From assembly GCA_030432905.1 (NCBI GenBank), contig JAUILU010000003.1, forward strand, positions 62,001 to 126,000: DNA of 64,000 nt, read 5' to 3'. Position numbers and translations under genes: made by a program. The notes under the pieces are model-generated. The model was given only the letters and a program-made list of their open reading frames with translations, ran no database searches and was not told the DNA's origin. The DNA comes from Phycisphaerae bacterium. Its GTDB lineage: Bacteria > Planctomycetota > Phycisphaerae > Phycisphaerales > UBA1924. Shown here piece by piece: positions 7,560-15,834 of the stretch. Position 1 is the first letter of the stretch, and each line of letters opens with the position of its first letter.

Positions 7560-8381
7560 ATGTTCCGATCAGCCCCCCTGCTCGCGTTCGCCGTGTGCGC
7601 TGGCACAGCCGCATCTCAGCAAGTCCTGCCAGCGGACTTCGAGAACTCAACCACACTCGACCGGCTGTTTGCGTTCGGTGGTGTGGCCTCGTTTCAAACC
7701 GCTCAATCCGCTCAGCTCGTCTACGAACAGTCTTCGTTACAGCTAGACATCGCGTTTACAGGCGCAAGCTCGCTGAATTTCTCGAATGTCGGGCTTGGCG
7801 TACTCAATACTGGAACATCGGGCTTTCAGGTTCAGCCAGGCGCTGATGTGTTTAGCATCACAGTCTTAGCTCCTCAGCCGCTTCCGGGTGGGCTTGAGCT
7901 CGTGGTCACAATCCGTGATGACGACAACAACGACACCTCGATCGACATCGCCAGTGACGACGATGAATGGATTTCAGCTCCGATCGCTGTCAGCCCTGGT
8001 CTTGAGATCTACAACGTCCCACTCTCAACCTTCACCGATGGCAACCCCGGAGCAGGCAACGATGTGCCAGACTTCGCAACTGGCCCTGTCGGCGGAATGG
8101 TGCTCACATTCCAGACTTCGACCTCACTCCTGCAGGGACGGATCGAGACGCCAGTTACACTGTTCATTGATCATGCGGGCATATTTGTCGGTGATCAATC
8201 AATCCCCGGCGGTACCTGCATCGCCGATGTCAACAACGACGGGATGCTCTCGCCGACTGACTTCTCAGCGTGGATCAACGCGTTCAACAGCGCCTCGCCC
8301 GAATGCGATCAGAACGGTGATGGTGCCTGTACCCCCACCGACTTCACAGCCTGGATAAACAACTACAACACTGGCTGTTAA
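7560..8381 (+). CDS. Secreted protein with C-terminal GC-type dockerin
   Basis: This 273-aa exported protein has a signal peptide (MFRSAPLLAFAVCAGTAASQ), a beta-rich central domain of about 190 residues (VVTIRDDDNNDTSIDIASDD..., resembling a carbohydrate-binding-like sandwich, not assignable with certainty) and a C-terminal tail of two EF-hand-like loops, ADVNNDGMLSPTDFSAWI and DQNGDGACTPTDFTAWI, ending in the terminal GC. That tail is the GC-type dockerin of Phycisphaerae, thought to act in surface retention or sorting. A terminator on each side suggests an independent transcription unit. Confidence 0.8.
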   Translation: MFRSAPLLAFAVCAGTAASQQVLPADFENSTTLDRLFAFGGVASFQTAQSAQLVYEQSSLQLDIAFTGASSLNFSNVGLGVLNTGTSGFQVQPGADVFSITVLAPQPLPGGLELVVTIRDDDNNDTSIDIASDDDEWISAPIAVSPGLEIYNVPLSTFTDGNPGAGNDVPDFATGPVGGMVLTFQTSTSLLQGRIETPVTLFIDHAGIFVGDQSIPGGTCIADVNNDGMLSPTDFSAWINAFNSASPECDQNGDGACTPTDFTAWINNYNTGC

Positions 8382-8403
8382 GAACCAACACGGTTATCCC
8401 GCC

Positions 8404-8459
8404 CCACACACCCAGAGCGCCCGTGTTCGCCCCGCGACGCGGGCCGCTCTGTGGTTTTC
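8404..8459. terminator. Bidirectional hairpin between convergent genes
   Basis: CCACA...AGAGCG pairs with CGCTCTGTGG, enclosing a second hairpin CCCGCGACGCGGG, and TTTTCT follows on the plus strand. It sits between the convergent secreted protein and subtilase genes and could serve both. Confidence 0.65.
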
Positions 8460-8485
8460 TCCGAATTAGATTAAACAAGTGGCTC

Positions 8486-9889
8486 TTACTGGCAGCCTTC
8501 GTTGTAGTTTCGGATCCACGCCGTGAAGTCTGTTGGCGTGAGGTACCGGTCGCGGTTCTGGTCCGCCGAGAAATCACCGGCCTGGTACTCTGTCATCCAT
8601 GCGGCAAAGTCGGTAGGAGTAAGTGCATCATCATCATTCATATCGGCCGGACAAGGCGGCTCTTTGGTGTGCTCAAGCAATGCGCCGTGGACATCAAGCA
8701 CACCGCCGCCCACCTGATCATTTAGGTTCGAGGGGAGATCGACGAAGGGCCTCGCCGATCGCTCCATGTGCCTGGCTACCTTTCTCGGAGAGTGATCCCA
8801 GCCGACCGCGTTGATAAGAGCCGCGGTGCCCGATACCCATGCAGTCGAGAAGCTGGTGCCTTCCCCGATTTGATACGTGCCATCAACGTACGTTCCGATC
8901 GCCTCGACTCCAGGCGCCGCGACCACAACATGGTCACCGACATTCGTAAAGTCTGTAATGCGGTCTTGCCAGTCACTCGCAGCGACCGCAATCGATCTGT
9001 TCTCCTGGAACGCTGACGGGTACTGATCATTCCCGCTGTGCCCGAGGTTCCCAGCAGATGCGGAAACTGTGATCCAATGCCGACGCGCCTCATCGACCGC
9101 GTCGCGAAGCACGAGCACATCTTCGTCGGGAGCAGATGTGCCGAGACTGAGGTTAATGACCTCAACGCGTTTGTCTATTGCAAAGTAGATCGCCTTGGCG
9201 ACTGTAAACGAGGTCGTCCGCCCGTCGCTGTCGAGCGCCACGATCGGCATGATCTTCGCATCGGGCGCGACTAGATGAATCATCCCGGCGATCATTGTCC
9301 CGTGACCGACAAACTCGTCAGGTATGCCGTTGCCGCTTGTGTCCGTGCCTCTAGCAACATCGTCGGTATCAGACGCTTCTGTCACAAAGTTCCAGCCCGG
9401 CACGAGTCTATCGACAAGCTCCGGATGGTCCGCGTCCACGCCTGTGTCGATCACCGCAACGGTCACACCAGAACCGGTCGAGATCGAATGTGCCGCTGGC
9501 AGGTTCAGTGCGCTCGCCGCGGCTTGTCCACGGTAGTCATTGGTCGAGCGACCACCGTAGAAACTCCGGGTATCCCCGCCCGGATCGGTCGCAGAGAAAT
9601 TGAGTTCGAAGTGGTCGAGCTCCAAATCACCCATCGTCAATAGCTCGAACTCGTCACGAGTCATGCCCATCGGCAGGGAGAGGAGGTAGATGTTCCTGCT
9701 GGCAATGGCGTCTAGCGTAGACGTGCCGTAGCGGTCGTTAAAGTCGTCAACGCTCGCCCCGACAACAAGCTCCGCAATGATCTGTCCCGAGATCGGTTCG
9801 TCGTCCGGGTCAGCATGCACAATGCCCGTCGCAGCGACTAGGGCGGCGGCTGTCAAGATACTACGGGAACGTCGCTTACGAGTGTTCAT
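8486..9889 (-). CDS. Subtilisin-like serine protease (S8) with diverged GC-type dockerin
   Basis: The catalytic triad is intact: Asp in VAVIDTGVDADHPEL, His in GHGTMIAGMI, Ser in GTSFSTAWVSGTAAL. A signal peptide (RSILTAAALVAATGIVHAD) directs export. The tail has two EF-hand-like loops (ADMNDDDALTPTDFAAWM and DQNRDRYLTPTDFTAWI) but ends NEGCQ rather than GC and lacks one of the usual cysteines. I chose the ATG at 9889: it overlaps the stop of the CHAT gene (ATGA) and has AGGA 8 nt upstream, whereas the track start at 9922 lies inside that gene. The coupling makes it the fourth gene of the ECF sigma / CHAT operon, so an exported protease is co-expressed with a cytoplasmic one. Confidence 0.88.
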   Translation of the reverse strand: MNTRKRRSRSILTAAALVAATGIVHADPDDEPISGQIIAELVVGASVDDFNDRYGTSTLDAIASRNIYLLSLPMGMTRDEFELLTMGDLELDHFELNFSATDPGGDTRSFYGGRSTNDYRGQAAASALNLPAAHSISTGSGVTVAVIDTGVDADHPELVDRLVPGWNFVTEASDTDDVARGTDTSGNGIPDEFVGHGTMIAGMIHLVAPDAKIMPIVALDSDGRTTSFTVAKAIYFAIDKRVEVINLSLGTSAPDEDVLVLRDAVDEARRHWITVSASAGNLGHSGNDQYPSAFQENRSIAVAASDWQDRITDFTNVGDHVVVAAPGVEAIGTYVDGTYQIGEGTSFSTAWVSGTAALINAVGWDHSPRKVARHMERSARPFVDLPSNLNDQVGGGVLDVHGALLEHTKEPPCPADMNDDDALTPTDFAAWMTEYQAGDFSADQNRDRYLTPTDFTAWIRNYNEGCQ

Positions 9890-12639
9890 GTCCATGATCC
9901 TACCGCAAAGAGTCCGCCCCACAAAGCAGGATGTTGCCCTTCGGCAGACGACTTGGCAAGTAGCTTTGCCAGCCCCTCTACAGGGTCCAGAAACTCCGAT
10001 TTGTTATCAGAGTACAAGGTCGTAAATGTGTCCTTCGCATACGAGTCAGAGAGACGCCATGTGCTCGCGATGACACTGCGCGCGCCCGCCAGGAGCATTG
10101 CCCGGATGAGACCAAAGTTTTCGCCCGAGTAGTCGCCGTCGACGTAGCCCGTTTCGCACCCTCCCAGGACCACCGCCACACCAAGCAAAGGCAGCTCAGC
10201 CACACGTCGCGCCGAGCACCAACCATCACCGAGTAGCAACCGTGACCCCATCGGATCCTGTGGCGCATACTCCGCATGGCAGGCAAGGTGAACAACGTTC
10301 ACGCTCGCAGCTTCCTCAGCAAGCGACTCCAGAGTGACGCTTTCTGCGTACAAACTCCGGCAGTTTGCATTTTTAGCAATAGCATCGATCTCGTCAGCGA
10401 TGTAAGGCGCCCGCTCGTCGGGCACGCCGGCGACAAGCAGGCCGTCTCGCCGATCCGAAACCAGATCTGACGTCTGCCTCGCCCACGTCAAGCTCGGAGC
10501 CAGAACGGGTGTGCAGCGTTCTACCAGCGCAACGCCCCCGACACGAACTGCCGATACTGGCAGGTTCGCAAGCGCACGGGGCAGCACGAAAACGATGCGC
10601 TTAGATTCTTCGATCGTGCTTTGAACGCCGCCGAGTAAACCGTCCCCCAGAAAATCGAGAGCTGCCTCTATCCGGGCATTGAGGCTTTCGGACACTTCGC
10701 GACCGATCGCAAGCCGGACCTGCGCCCGATCGATGTCATTCAACAACGATCGGCACTTCGAGACGGCGGCTTCGTATCCAATACTGCACGAAGTCAAGTG
10801 TACTTGGTCGTATTGTACGACGATGCAATGCAGTTCCTGCCCAACGACCTCGATTGTTATCGCCGCGCAATCTGGCGGAACGGCATCGAGCAGCTCGTCA
10901 TATGCAAACCGGAATTCGTGGTTGGCAACGCCCCGGCCACTATCAACAGTTGCCTCTTTGCTTGCGATTGCCGACTGGAGATCATGCAACCTGAGTCGCA
11001 TCTTATTGATCGCAGAGTCGCCCACGCCATCACTCTGCGCAGCCTCGATCATGTCGAGTGTCGCTACGACATCGCATTCAAGTTGTAAGATCTCCTCGTT
11101 ACTCACACCAGGACTCACGCCGAGCGATTCGATAAGCGACCTTGCGTTTCGGCGTTCAGATGCTTCAAGCGCGAGCACCGGGTCATCGGTCTTGATCGCC
11201 AGCCTCAACGCCTCGTCATACACACCTGATTGCCCACCAACACACGCGGCACGGAGGCGGTCACCTGAGAACATCCCTCTTGTTGTTTCAACACATGCGA
11301 ACGCCTCGCTGATCGATTCTCGTGCCTGCTCGTAACGCTCCGCGTGGCGGTGGATGCCGGCCCGTGCTGAAAACAGCTCAGCGTCGAGATTGGCAAGCCC
11401 GAGTTCATCGACGAGTTGTTGTGCGTCGTCTACCACACCTGACGCTTCGTTCGTTTGGCCCAGAGCCACCAGAGCCCGGCCCTTATCAAGCAGAATCCGT
11501 GCCTTGGCTGGTGCGTGGGGTGAAAGCGTGAGAGCGTATTCGAGCGCTTCGATCGCGTCTGCGTGAATGCCTGCAGATAGGAGCAGGCCGCCCCGGAGTG
11601 CTTCTGATCGGGCAGCGCTGTTATGGAGCTTGTGTTCCAGACATGTATCACGTGCGCTTGAAAGCTCGGTGAGTGCGGCTCCGAGATCGCCGTTGCGACC
11701 GAGCCCTACGCCATAAGCCATGCGTGCCCGCACCAACTCGGCCTGCATTCCAGCATCGGTGAGTGTGTCGATCGCGGCGGGGAGCCTCTGCAAGGCCTCG
11801 CGCACATCGCCAATCGCGAGAAAGAGCTCAGCCGCCTCCGCTTCAAGTCTTGCCGACTCCACAGCATCATTTGATTCGCGGAATCTTGAGCTCGCACTCA
11901 GGAACAGGCCAAGGGCTTCGTGCAATCTGCCGCGCCTGCTGGCAAGGTCTGCAAGGTTGCCCTCAACGATCGCGGATCCGAAGGTCTGGCCGCAAGACTC
12001 GAAGCCCTGAAGAGCTTGCTCAAAGGAGGCCTTTGCCTGTTCAAATTGGCCAACGTCGAGAAATGCCTCGGCGCGGTTGCTCGCGAGCTGCGCCGCCAGG
12101 CTCTCGTTGATCCCGGGCACACGGATCGCCGCGTCGAATCGCTCGAGTGCTTCACTTGGCCTGTCGAGCATCCGCAGAACTACACCGGCGAGCATGATCG
12201 CGGTCGCTGATCGGTTGTTGTCGCCCAGACGATCGAATGTTTCCCCGGCCCGCAGCGCGAGTTGCAGAGCCTCGTCCCGCAGGCCCAGCACGTTGTGCGA
12301 CTGAACCGATGTCAGGCACGCCTCTGCAATCGCATGATCGTCACCCGAGGCCTCGGCAGCGGTGACTGCGAGCTCCGACATCGCAAGAGCCTGCTTCATC
12401 TTGCCCGAATACGACAGAGCGTGGCACATTGCCGAGTGAGCTCGCGCGGAAAGCCGCCGATCGCCAACCTCGGGTGCCAGCTCGATGAGTCGGGTCCCCA
12501 TCGCGAGGCCCTGCTCAGGATCCTCAAGCGTCGCGGCCCGGCATTCGTCGATCCAGCACTCGAACAGTGAATCGGGAGATACGGAACCGCGCAGCAGATC
12601 GAGTTGCTCAGCTTTCTGGAGCAGCATTGAATCGCACAT
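9886..12639 (-). CDS. TPR-CHAT caspase-like protease
   Basis: The N-terminal ~550 residues are helical TPR-type repeats (for example ASFEQALQGFESCGQTFGSA). The C-terminal ~300 residues are a CHAT domain, a clan-CD caspase-like peptidase: catalytic His in VVHLACHAEY and catalytic Cys in VVLGGCETGY, both present. No export signal, so it acts in the cytoplasm. The track start is a TTG at 12669 that overlaps the previous gene; an ATG at 12639 (MCDSMLLQ) seems more likely, without a strong ribosome site. It lies between a putative anti-sigma gene and a subtilase gene. TPR-CHAT next to a sigma factor recalls type III-E CRISPR Craspase, where TPR-CHAT cleaves Csx30, but no CRISPR or Cas gene is in this window. 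Confidence 0.88.
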   Translation of the reverse strand: MCDSMLLQKAEQLDLLRGSVSPDSLFECWIDECRAATLEDPEQGLAMGTRLIELAPEVGDRRLSARAHSAMCHALSYSGKMKQALAMSELAVTAAEASGDDHAIAEACLTSVQSHNVLGLRDEALQLALRAGETFDRLGDNNRSATAIMLAGVVLRMLDRPSEALERFDAAIRVPGINESLAAQLASNRAEAFLDVGQFEQAKASFEQALQGFESCGQTFGSAIVEGNLADLASRRGRLHEALGLFLSASSRFRESNDAVESARLEAEAAELFLAIGDVREALQRLPAAIDTLTDAGMQAELVRARMAYGVGLGRNGDLGAALTELSSARDTCLEHKLHNSAARSEALRGGLLLSAGIHADAIEALEYALTLSPHAPAKARILLDKGRALVALGQTNEASGVVDDAQQLVDELGLANLDAELFSARAGIHRHAERYEQARESISEAFACVETTRGMFSGDRLRAACVGGQSGVYDEALRLAIKTDDPVLALEASERRNARSLIESLGVSPGVSNEEILQLECDVVATLDMIEAAQSDGVGDSAINKMRLRLHDLQSAIASKEATVDSGRGVANHEFRFAYDELLDAVPPDCAAITIEVVGQELHCIVVQYDQVHLTSCSIGYEAAVSKCRSLLNDIDRAQVRLAIGREVSESLNARIEAALDFLGDGLLGGVQSTIEESKRIVFVLPRALANLPVSAVRVGGVALVERCTPVLAPSLTWARQTSDLVSDRRDGLLVAGVPDERAPYIADEIDAIAKNANCRSLYAESVTLESLAEEAASVNVVHLACHAEYAPQDPMGSRLLLGDGWCSARRVAELPLLGVAVVLGGCETGYVDGDYSGENFGLIRAMLLAGARSVIASTWRLSDSYAKDTFTTLYSDNKSEFLDPVEGLAKLLAKSSAEGQHPALWGGLFAVGSWT

Positions 12640-12655
12640 CCGAACTGAACCGGGA

Positions 12656-13228
12656 CTAGGCAATATCAAACGGCTCCGAGCTAAACGTGCGATCCTTGAG
12701 CCTGATCTCGAGCTTGGCGCGCATGGGCTTCACCGTGGTGAACCAGCCGTCGTCATCGCGGCCAAGAACAATCTCGGCGCCATCGCCGACAAGTACGACT
12801 TCGGCTTCATCGACACCGTCAACCATCACGCTCACCGCACAGCCGGCGGGCACGAACTCGACAAAGAAGTCGACGCTGATGTGATCTGATTCGAGCATGA
12901 GCTGCCGACGCGCGGTCCCAGCGGACCGGAGACCCGCGACGGGCTTCAGGCTGTCGAACACCAGACTGAGCAGCGACACCGCAGGCGATGACTCGCTCGC
13001 GTCGAGCTCTTGCTGCATGATCTGGTAGGCTCGGTGCAGCGACTGACCAGGCGCATCCTCAGAATCGTCTGTTGAGGCGCTCACGATTAGAGCGGTAAAG
13101 CGGTCACGGAACATACGCAAAGAATCATTCGAATCGCATAGCTCGTTCAGCCGGCCAACCTGGCCTTCATCGAGCTCACCCGCGGCTTCTAGGGCAATCA
13201 GTTCGAAGTACTCATTCTCGGTAGACAT
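12656..13228 (-). CDS. Putative cytoplasmic anti-sigma-like regulator
   Basis: This is a 190-aa protein. Residues ~6-50 (YFELIALEAAGELDEGQVGRLNELC) resemble the acidic N-terminal helix bundle of anti-sigma factors, but I see no zinc-finger HxxxCxxC and no membrane segment. Residues ~105-190 form a beta-rich domain (HISVDFFVEFVPAGCAVSVM...). The ATG has AGAGG about 7 nt upstream. It sits between an ECF sigma gene and a TPR-CHAT protease gene. By analogy with Csx30 in the Craspase system it could hold the sigma factor and be the CHAT substrate; that is inference, and it could also be a simple structural or sensing protein. Confidence 0.55.
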   Translation of the reverse strand: MSTENEYFELIALEAAGELDEGQVGRLNELCDSNDSLRMFRDRFTALIVSASTDDSEDAPGQSLHRAYQIMQQELDASESSPAVSLLSLVFDSLKPVAGLRSAGTARRQLMLESDHISVDFFVEFVPAGCAVSVMVDGVDEAEVVLVGDGAEIVLGRDDDGWFTTVKPMRAKLEIRLKDRTFSSEPFDIA

Positions 13229-13317
13229 GGGTGACCTCTGTTATGTGGCACTGCAGGCTCAGGAGCACTCTCAACAGCCCTCAGATACAGCCAAGCGTGA
13301 AAATCTCCAAACCGGGC

Positions 13318-13851
13318 TTACTCTCCAGACCCGACTCGCAGAATCCGGGCCAGCTTCTCAAGGCATCTCTGACGCGTGGGTCCGATACTCCCGCGCGGGA
13401 TCCCAAGCTCCATTGAGATCTGGTCGTACCCGGAGGCCACGGGCCGGCAGTGGATCGCGATCAGGAGTTCTTTGCAGCGCCCCCCTAGTTCATCAAGCCC
13501 CTGGTGGAGTTCGCTCAGACGCTCCTGCCGATCCATCTCGGCATCTGCGAGTGCCTCTGGTACCGGTTCGGGCAACCTCAGCTTGTTTTTCTTTACGTGT
13601 TTGGCGCACGCCCTGACCGCGGTCGTGATGAGCCACTTCGGGACAGATTGTGCGTCCCGCAGAGAATAAAGGCTCCGGTAGGCGGCGAGGAAGACCTCCT
13701 GGAAGATGTCGTCGCAGGCAGACGCGTCGAAACCGTTGCGTTTCGGGATGGAGTACACGAGCCTGGAGTGCAGATCAACGAACTCGCGCCAAGCGGACTC
13801 ATCGCCCTCGATACAGCTGCTGACGATCTGTGAGAGGGGCCGACTGGGCAT
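13318..13851 (-). CDS. ECF-family RNA polymerase sigma factor
   Basis: This is a 177-aa sigma-70 of the extracytoplasmic-function type. Region 2 (CDDIFQEVFLAAYRSLYSLR and PKWLITTAVRACAKH) binds the -10 element and core polymerase; region 4 (GGRCKELLIAIHCRPVASGY then YDQISMELGIPRGSIGPTRQ) is the -35-binding HTH. Length is usual for the family. It is the first gene of a minus-strand operon: sigma, putative anti-sigma, TPR-CHAT, subtilase. Two inverted repeats lie upstream in the divergent intergenic region. Its regulon cannot be known from this window, though it may include its own operon. Confidence 0.9.
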   Translation of the reverse strand: MPSRPLSQIVSSCIEGDESAWREFVDLHSRLVYSIPKRNGFDASACDDIFQEVFLAAYRSLYSLRDAQSVPKWLITTAVRACAKHVKKNKLRLPEPVPEALADAEMDRQERLSELHQGLDELGGRCKELLIAIHCRPVASGYDQISMELGIPRGSIGPTRQRCLEKLARILRVGSGE

Positions 13852-13878
13852 GCGTGTAAGTTCTCTTCGGTAACTGCC

Positions 13879-13940
13879 TGTCAGTTTACATGACCTTCTG
13901 ACACTTTTTTACCTGAACCGGGTATCTGGCACAAACCCGG
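13879..13940. promoter_or_regulatory. Two inverted repeats in the ECF sigma / glycosyltransferase divergent promoter region
   Basis: TGTCAG (13879-13884) and CTGACA (13898-13903) form a perfect 6-bp inverted repeat, and CCGGGT (13918-13923) and ACCCGG (13935-13940) form a second one. The space between the divergent starts is only about 100 bp, so these could be operators controlling either direction, or structures in the sigma mRNA leader. No canonical -35/-10 pair stands out. Confidence 0.35.
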
Positions 13941-13955
13941 CGTCCTCTTATTGAT

Positions 13956-15761
13956 GTGCAAGTCCGATCACACACAGAACGGCACCAGGCCAAACCGGCT
14001 CAGCCTGCCAAGATCATGCTCGTCAACTGGGCCCCGATCTGGAAAGGTGCCCACGTCGGGGGTGGGGTCAACGGTTATCTGCATCACCTCGGCCCCGCGC
14101 TCCGGGCGCAAGGGCATGAAGTCACGTACATCTTCGGCGGGCTGCTCTATACCGATCAGCCGAAGGGCTGTTTCTCAAGGCGACACGACGACTACCACGG
14201 CATCCGTGTCATAGAGATCATCAACTCCCCCGTGCTCGCACCGTCGGCGTCGCAATTCCGCGAGCCGATGGCTGAGGTGCACTCGCCCGAGCTGGTTGAC
14301 GAGTTCGCGCGTCTCCTTGGTCTCATCAAACCAGACCTTGTGCACTGGCACAACATCGAGGGCTTCAGTATTGGGTGCGTCGATGCCTGCCGAGAGATTG
14401 GGGCGCAGGTTGTTTACTCGCTTCATAACTATCACACGCTCTGCTCGCAGGTGACGCTATGCCAGGGCAACCAGACACCTTGTCTGGACTTCAAAGCGGG
14501 CCACGCCTGCTCAACATGCATCAAAGCGCCTGACCCGTTCAGCGAGAAGGCAAGGCGTATTGAGAGCTACGCAGCTGACCAGAACAACACGCTCAACCGA
14601 CTCCGCTCGGAGCTTCAGCGGAATGTCTCGGGCCTGAAACATGAGCTGAGCTGGCCCAAGCGTCTCGTCTCGGCATCGGTGAATACGTACAGGAATCTGC
14701 GCGCAATCAAGCACGCCGAGGCGAACCCAATAGCACTGCACGCACCGGGGAGCCCGACGGCGACTGAAGAGGACCTGGCTACATCCCCGTCGCCGAACGG
14801 GTCAGGTTTGTCGCTGTCGCTCCCGGTGCTCAGTGCAGAACAGATCGACCATGAGTACGGCCAGACTGCGGGCCACCCTTTGGACAATATCCCCAAACGG
14901 GACCCTTCCAGCGAAAAGCTGCTGGGTGCACACGCAAGACGCCGATCGGCGATGATCGAGATGCTGAACCACTGCGACAGTGTGCTCGCGGTCTCCGATT
15001 TCGTCAGGCTGAAATACGAGGCAGAGGGTGTGGCTCCGGAGCGCATCTCGACCATGCGCATCGGAACGAGCCTTGCCGACCTTCGTCCGCCAAGAAGAAA
15101 GAACGCTCCCCAGACCGGCCCGGTGCGCATCGTGTTCCTCGGCTACAACCACTTCAACAAGGGCATGCCGCTGCTGCTGGCGGCTATGCGGGGTATGAGT
15201 GGTGAGGACCTCCGGCGGATCGGTCTGTCAATCTACGCACCGGGCGTACAAACAATCGGACCAAGGTTCCGGCAGCTCTATCCGCCGCTGGCTGAGCTGA
15301 ACATCCGCGACTCCTACGAACCCAGTGAGCTTGAGCACATTCTGACGAGCCACGACGTGTGCTACGTCGGCAGCTCATGGTGGGATCCCCTGCCTCAGAC
15401 AGCACTTGAATCACTTGTATTCGGAACGCCCGTTCTAGGAGCCGAGGCGGGTGGGATTCCGGAGGCAATACACGACGGGAAAAACGGCTTCCTGTTTCGA
15501 GCGAACGACCCGCACTCGCTACGGGCGAGGCTGGTAGATGTCATTGAAAGCTTCGGCACGCCGAGTTGGCCCAGGCAGATCGATTGCCCAAAGACGATCA
15601 CCGAGCACGCGGCTGAATTGACTCGCTTGTACGGACGCATGATCACAATGCCATCAGAGCAAGCACTCCCGGGACGCGATACCGATTCCGGCAATACTCA
15701 TAAGACCGACCAGACTCACACCATGCGATCCCGCCAGCGTGAACAAGCAACACAGAAGTAG
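13956..15761 (+). CDS. GT4-type glycosyltransferase with a long central insertion
   Basis: This 601-aa GT-B glycosyltransferase has an N-terminal acceptor-binding domain (IMLVNWAPIWKGAHVGGGVN, LVHWHNIEGFS, VVYSLHNYHTLCSQ with clustered cysteines) and a C-terminal nucleotide-sugar-binding domain with the GT4 signature ALESLVFGTPVLGAEAGGIPEA. Between them, residues ~190-325 are a Pro/Ser-rich, poorly conserved-looking insertion. The start used is GTG at 13956; an internal ATG at 14016 (MLVNWAP) is a possible alternative. It probably builds surface or extracellular polysaccharide. The divergent ECF sigma gene shares its short upstream region. Confidence 0.82.
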   Translation: MQVRSHTERHQAKPAQPAKIMLVNWAPIWKGAHVGGGVNGYLHHLGPALRAQGHEVTYIFGGLLYTDQPKGCFSRRHDDYHGIRVIEIINSPVLAPSASQFREPMAEVHSPELVDEFARLLGLIKPDLVHWHNIEGFSIGCVDACREIGAQVVYSLHNYHTLCSQVTLCQGNQTPCLDFKAGHACSTCIKAPDPFSEKARRIESYAADQNNTLNRLRSELQRNVSGLKHELSWPKRLVSASVNTYRNLRAIKHAEANPIALHAPGSPTATEEDLATSPSPNGSGLSLSLPVLSAEQIDHEYGQTAGHPLDNIPKRDPSSEKLLGAHARRRSAMIEMLNHCDSVLAVSDFVRLKYEAEGVAPERISTMRIGTSLADLRPPRRKNAPQTGPVRIVFLGYNHFNKGMPLLLAAMRGMSGEDLRRIGLSIYAPGVQTIGPRFRQLYPPLAELNIRDSYEPSELEHILTSHDVCYVGSSWWDPLPQTALESLVFGTPVLGAEAGGIPEAIHDGKNGFLFRANDPHSLRARLVDVIESFGTPSWPRQIDCPKTITEHAAELTRLYGRMITMPSEQALPGRDTDSGNTHKTDQTHTMRSRQREQATQK

Positions 15762-15834
15762 AACTGTGCATGTATCTGTTTCGGTTTAGCCGCCTCCTGC
15801 TTGTAGGCAGCGCAACTCCTGTGCAGGGATATGC

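Noticed and set aside
8486-13851. Type III-E CRISPR (Craspase) locus
   Set aside because: TPR-CHAT and a sigma factor are present, but there is no Cas7-11, no Csx30/31 that I recognise and no repeat-spacer array in the window.
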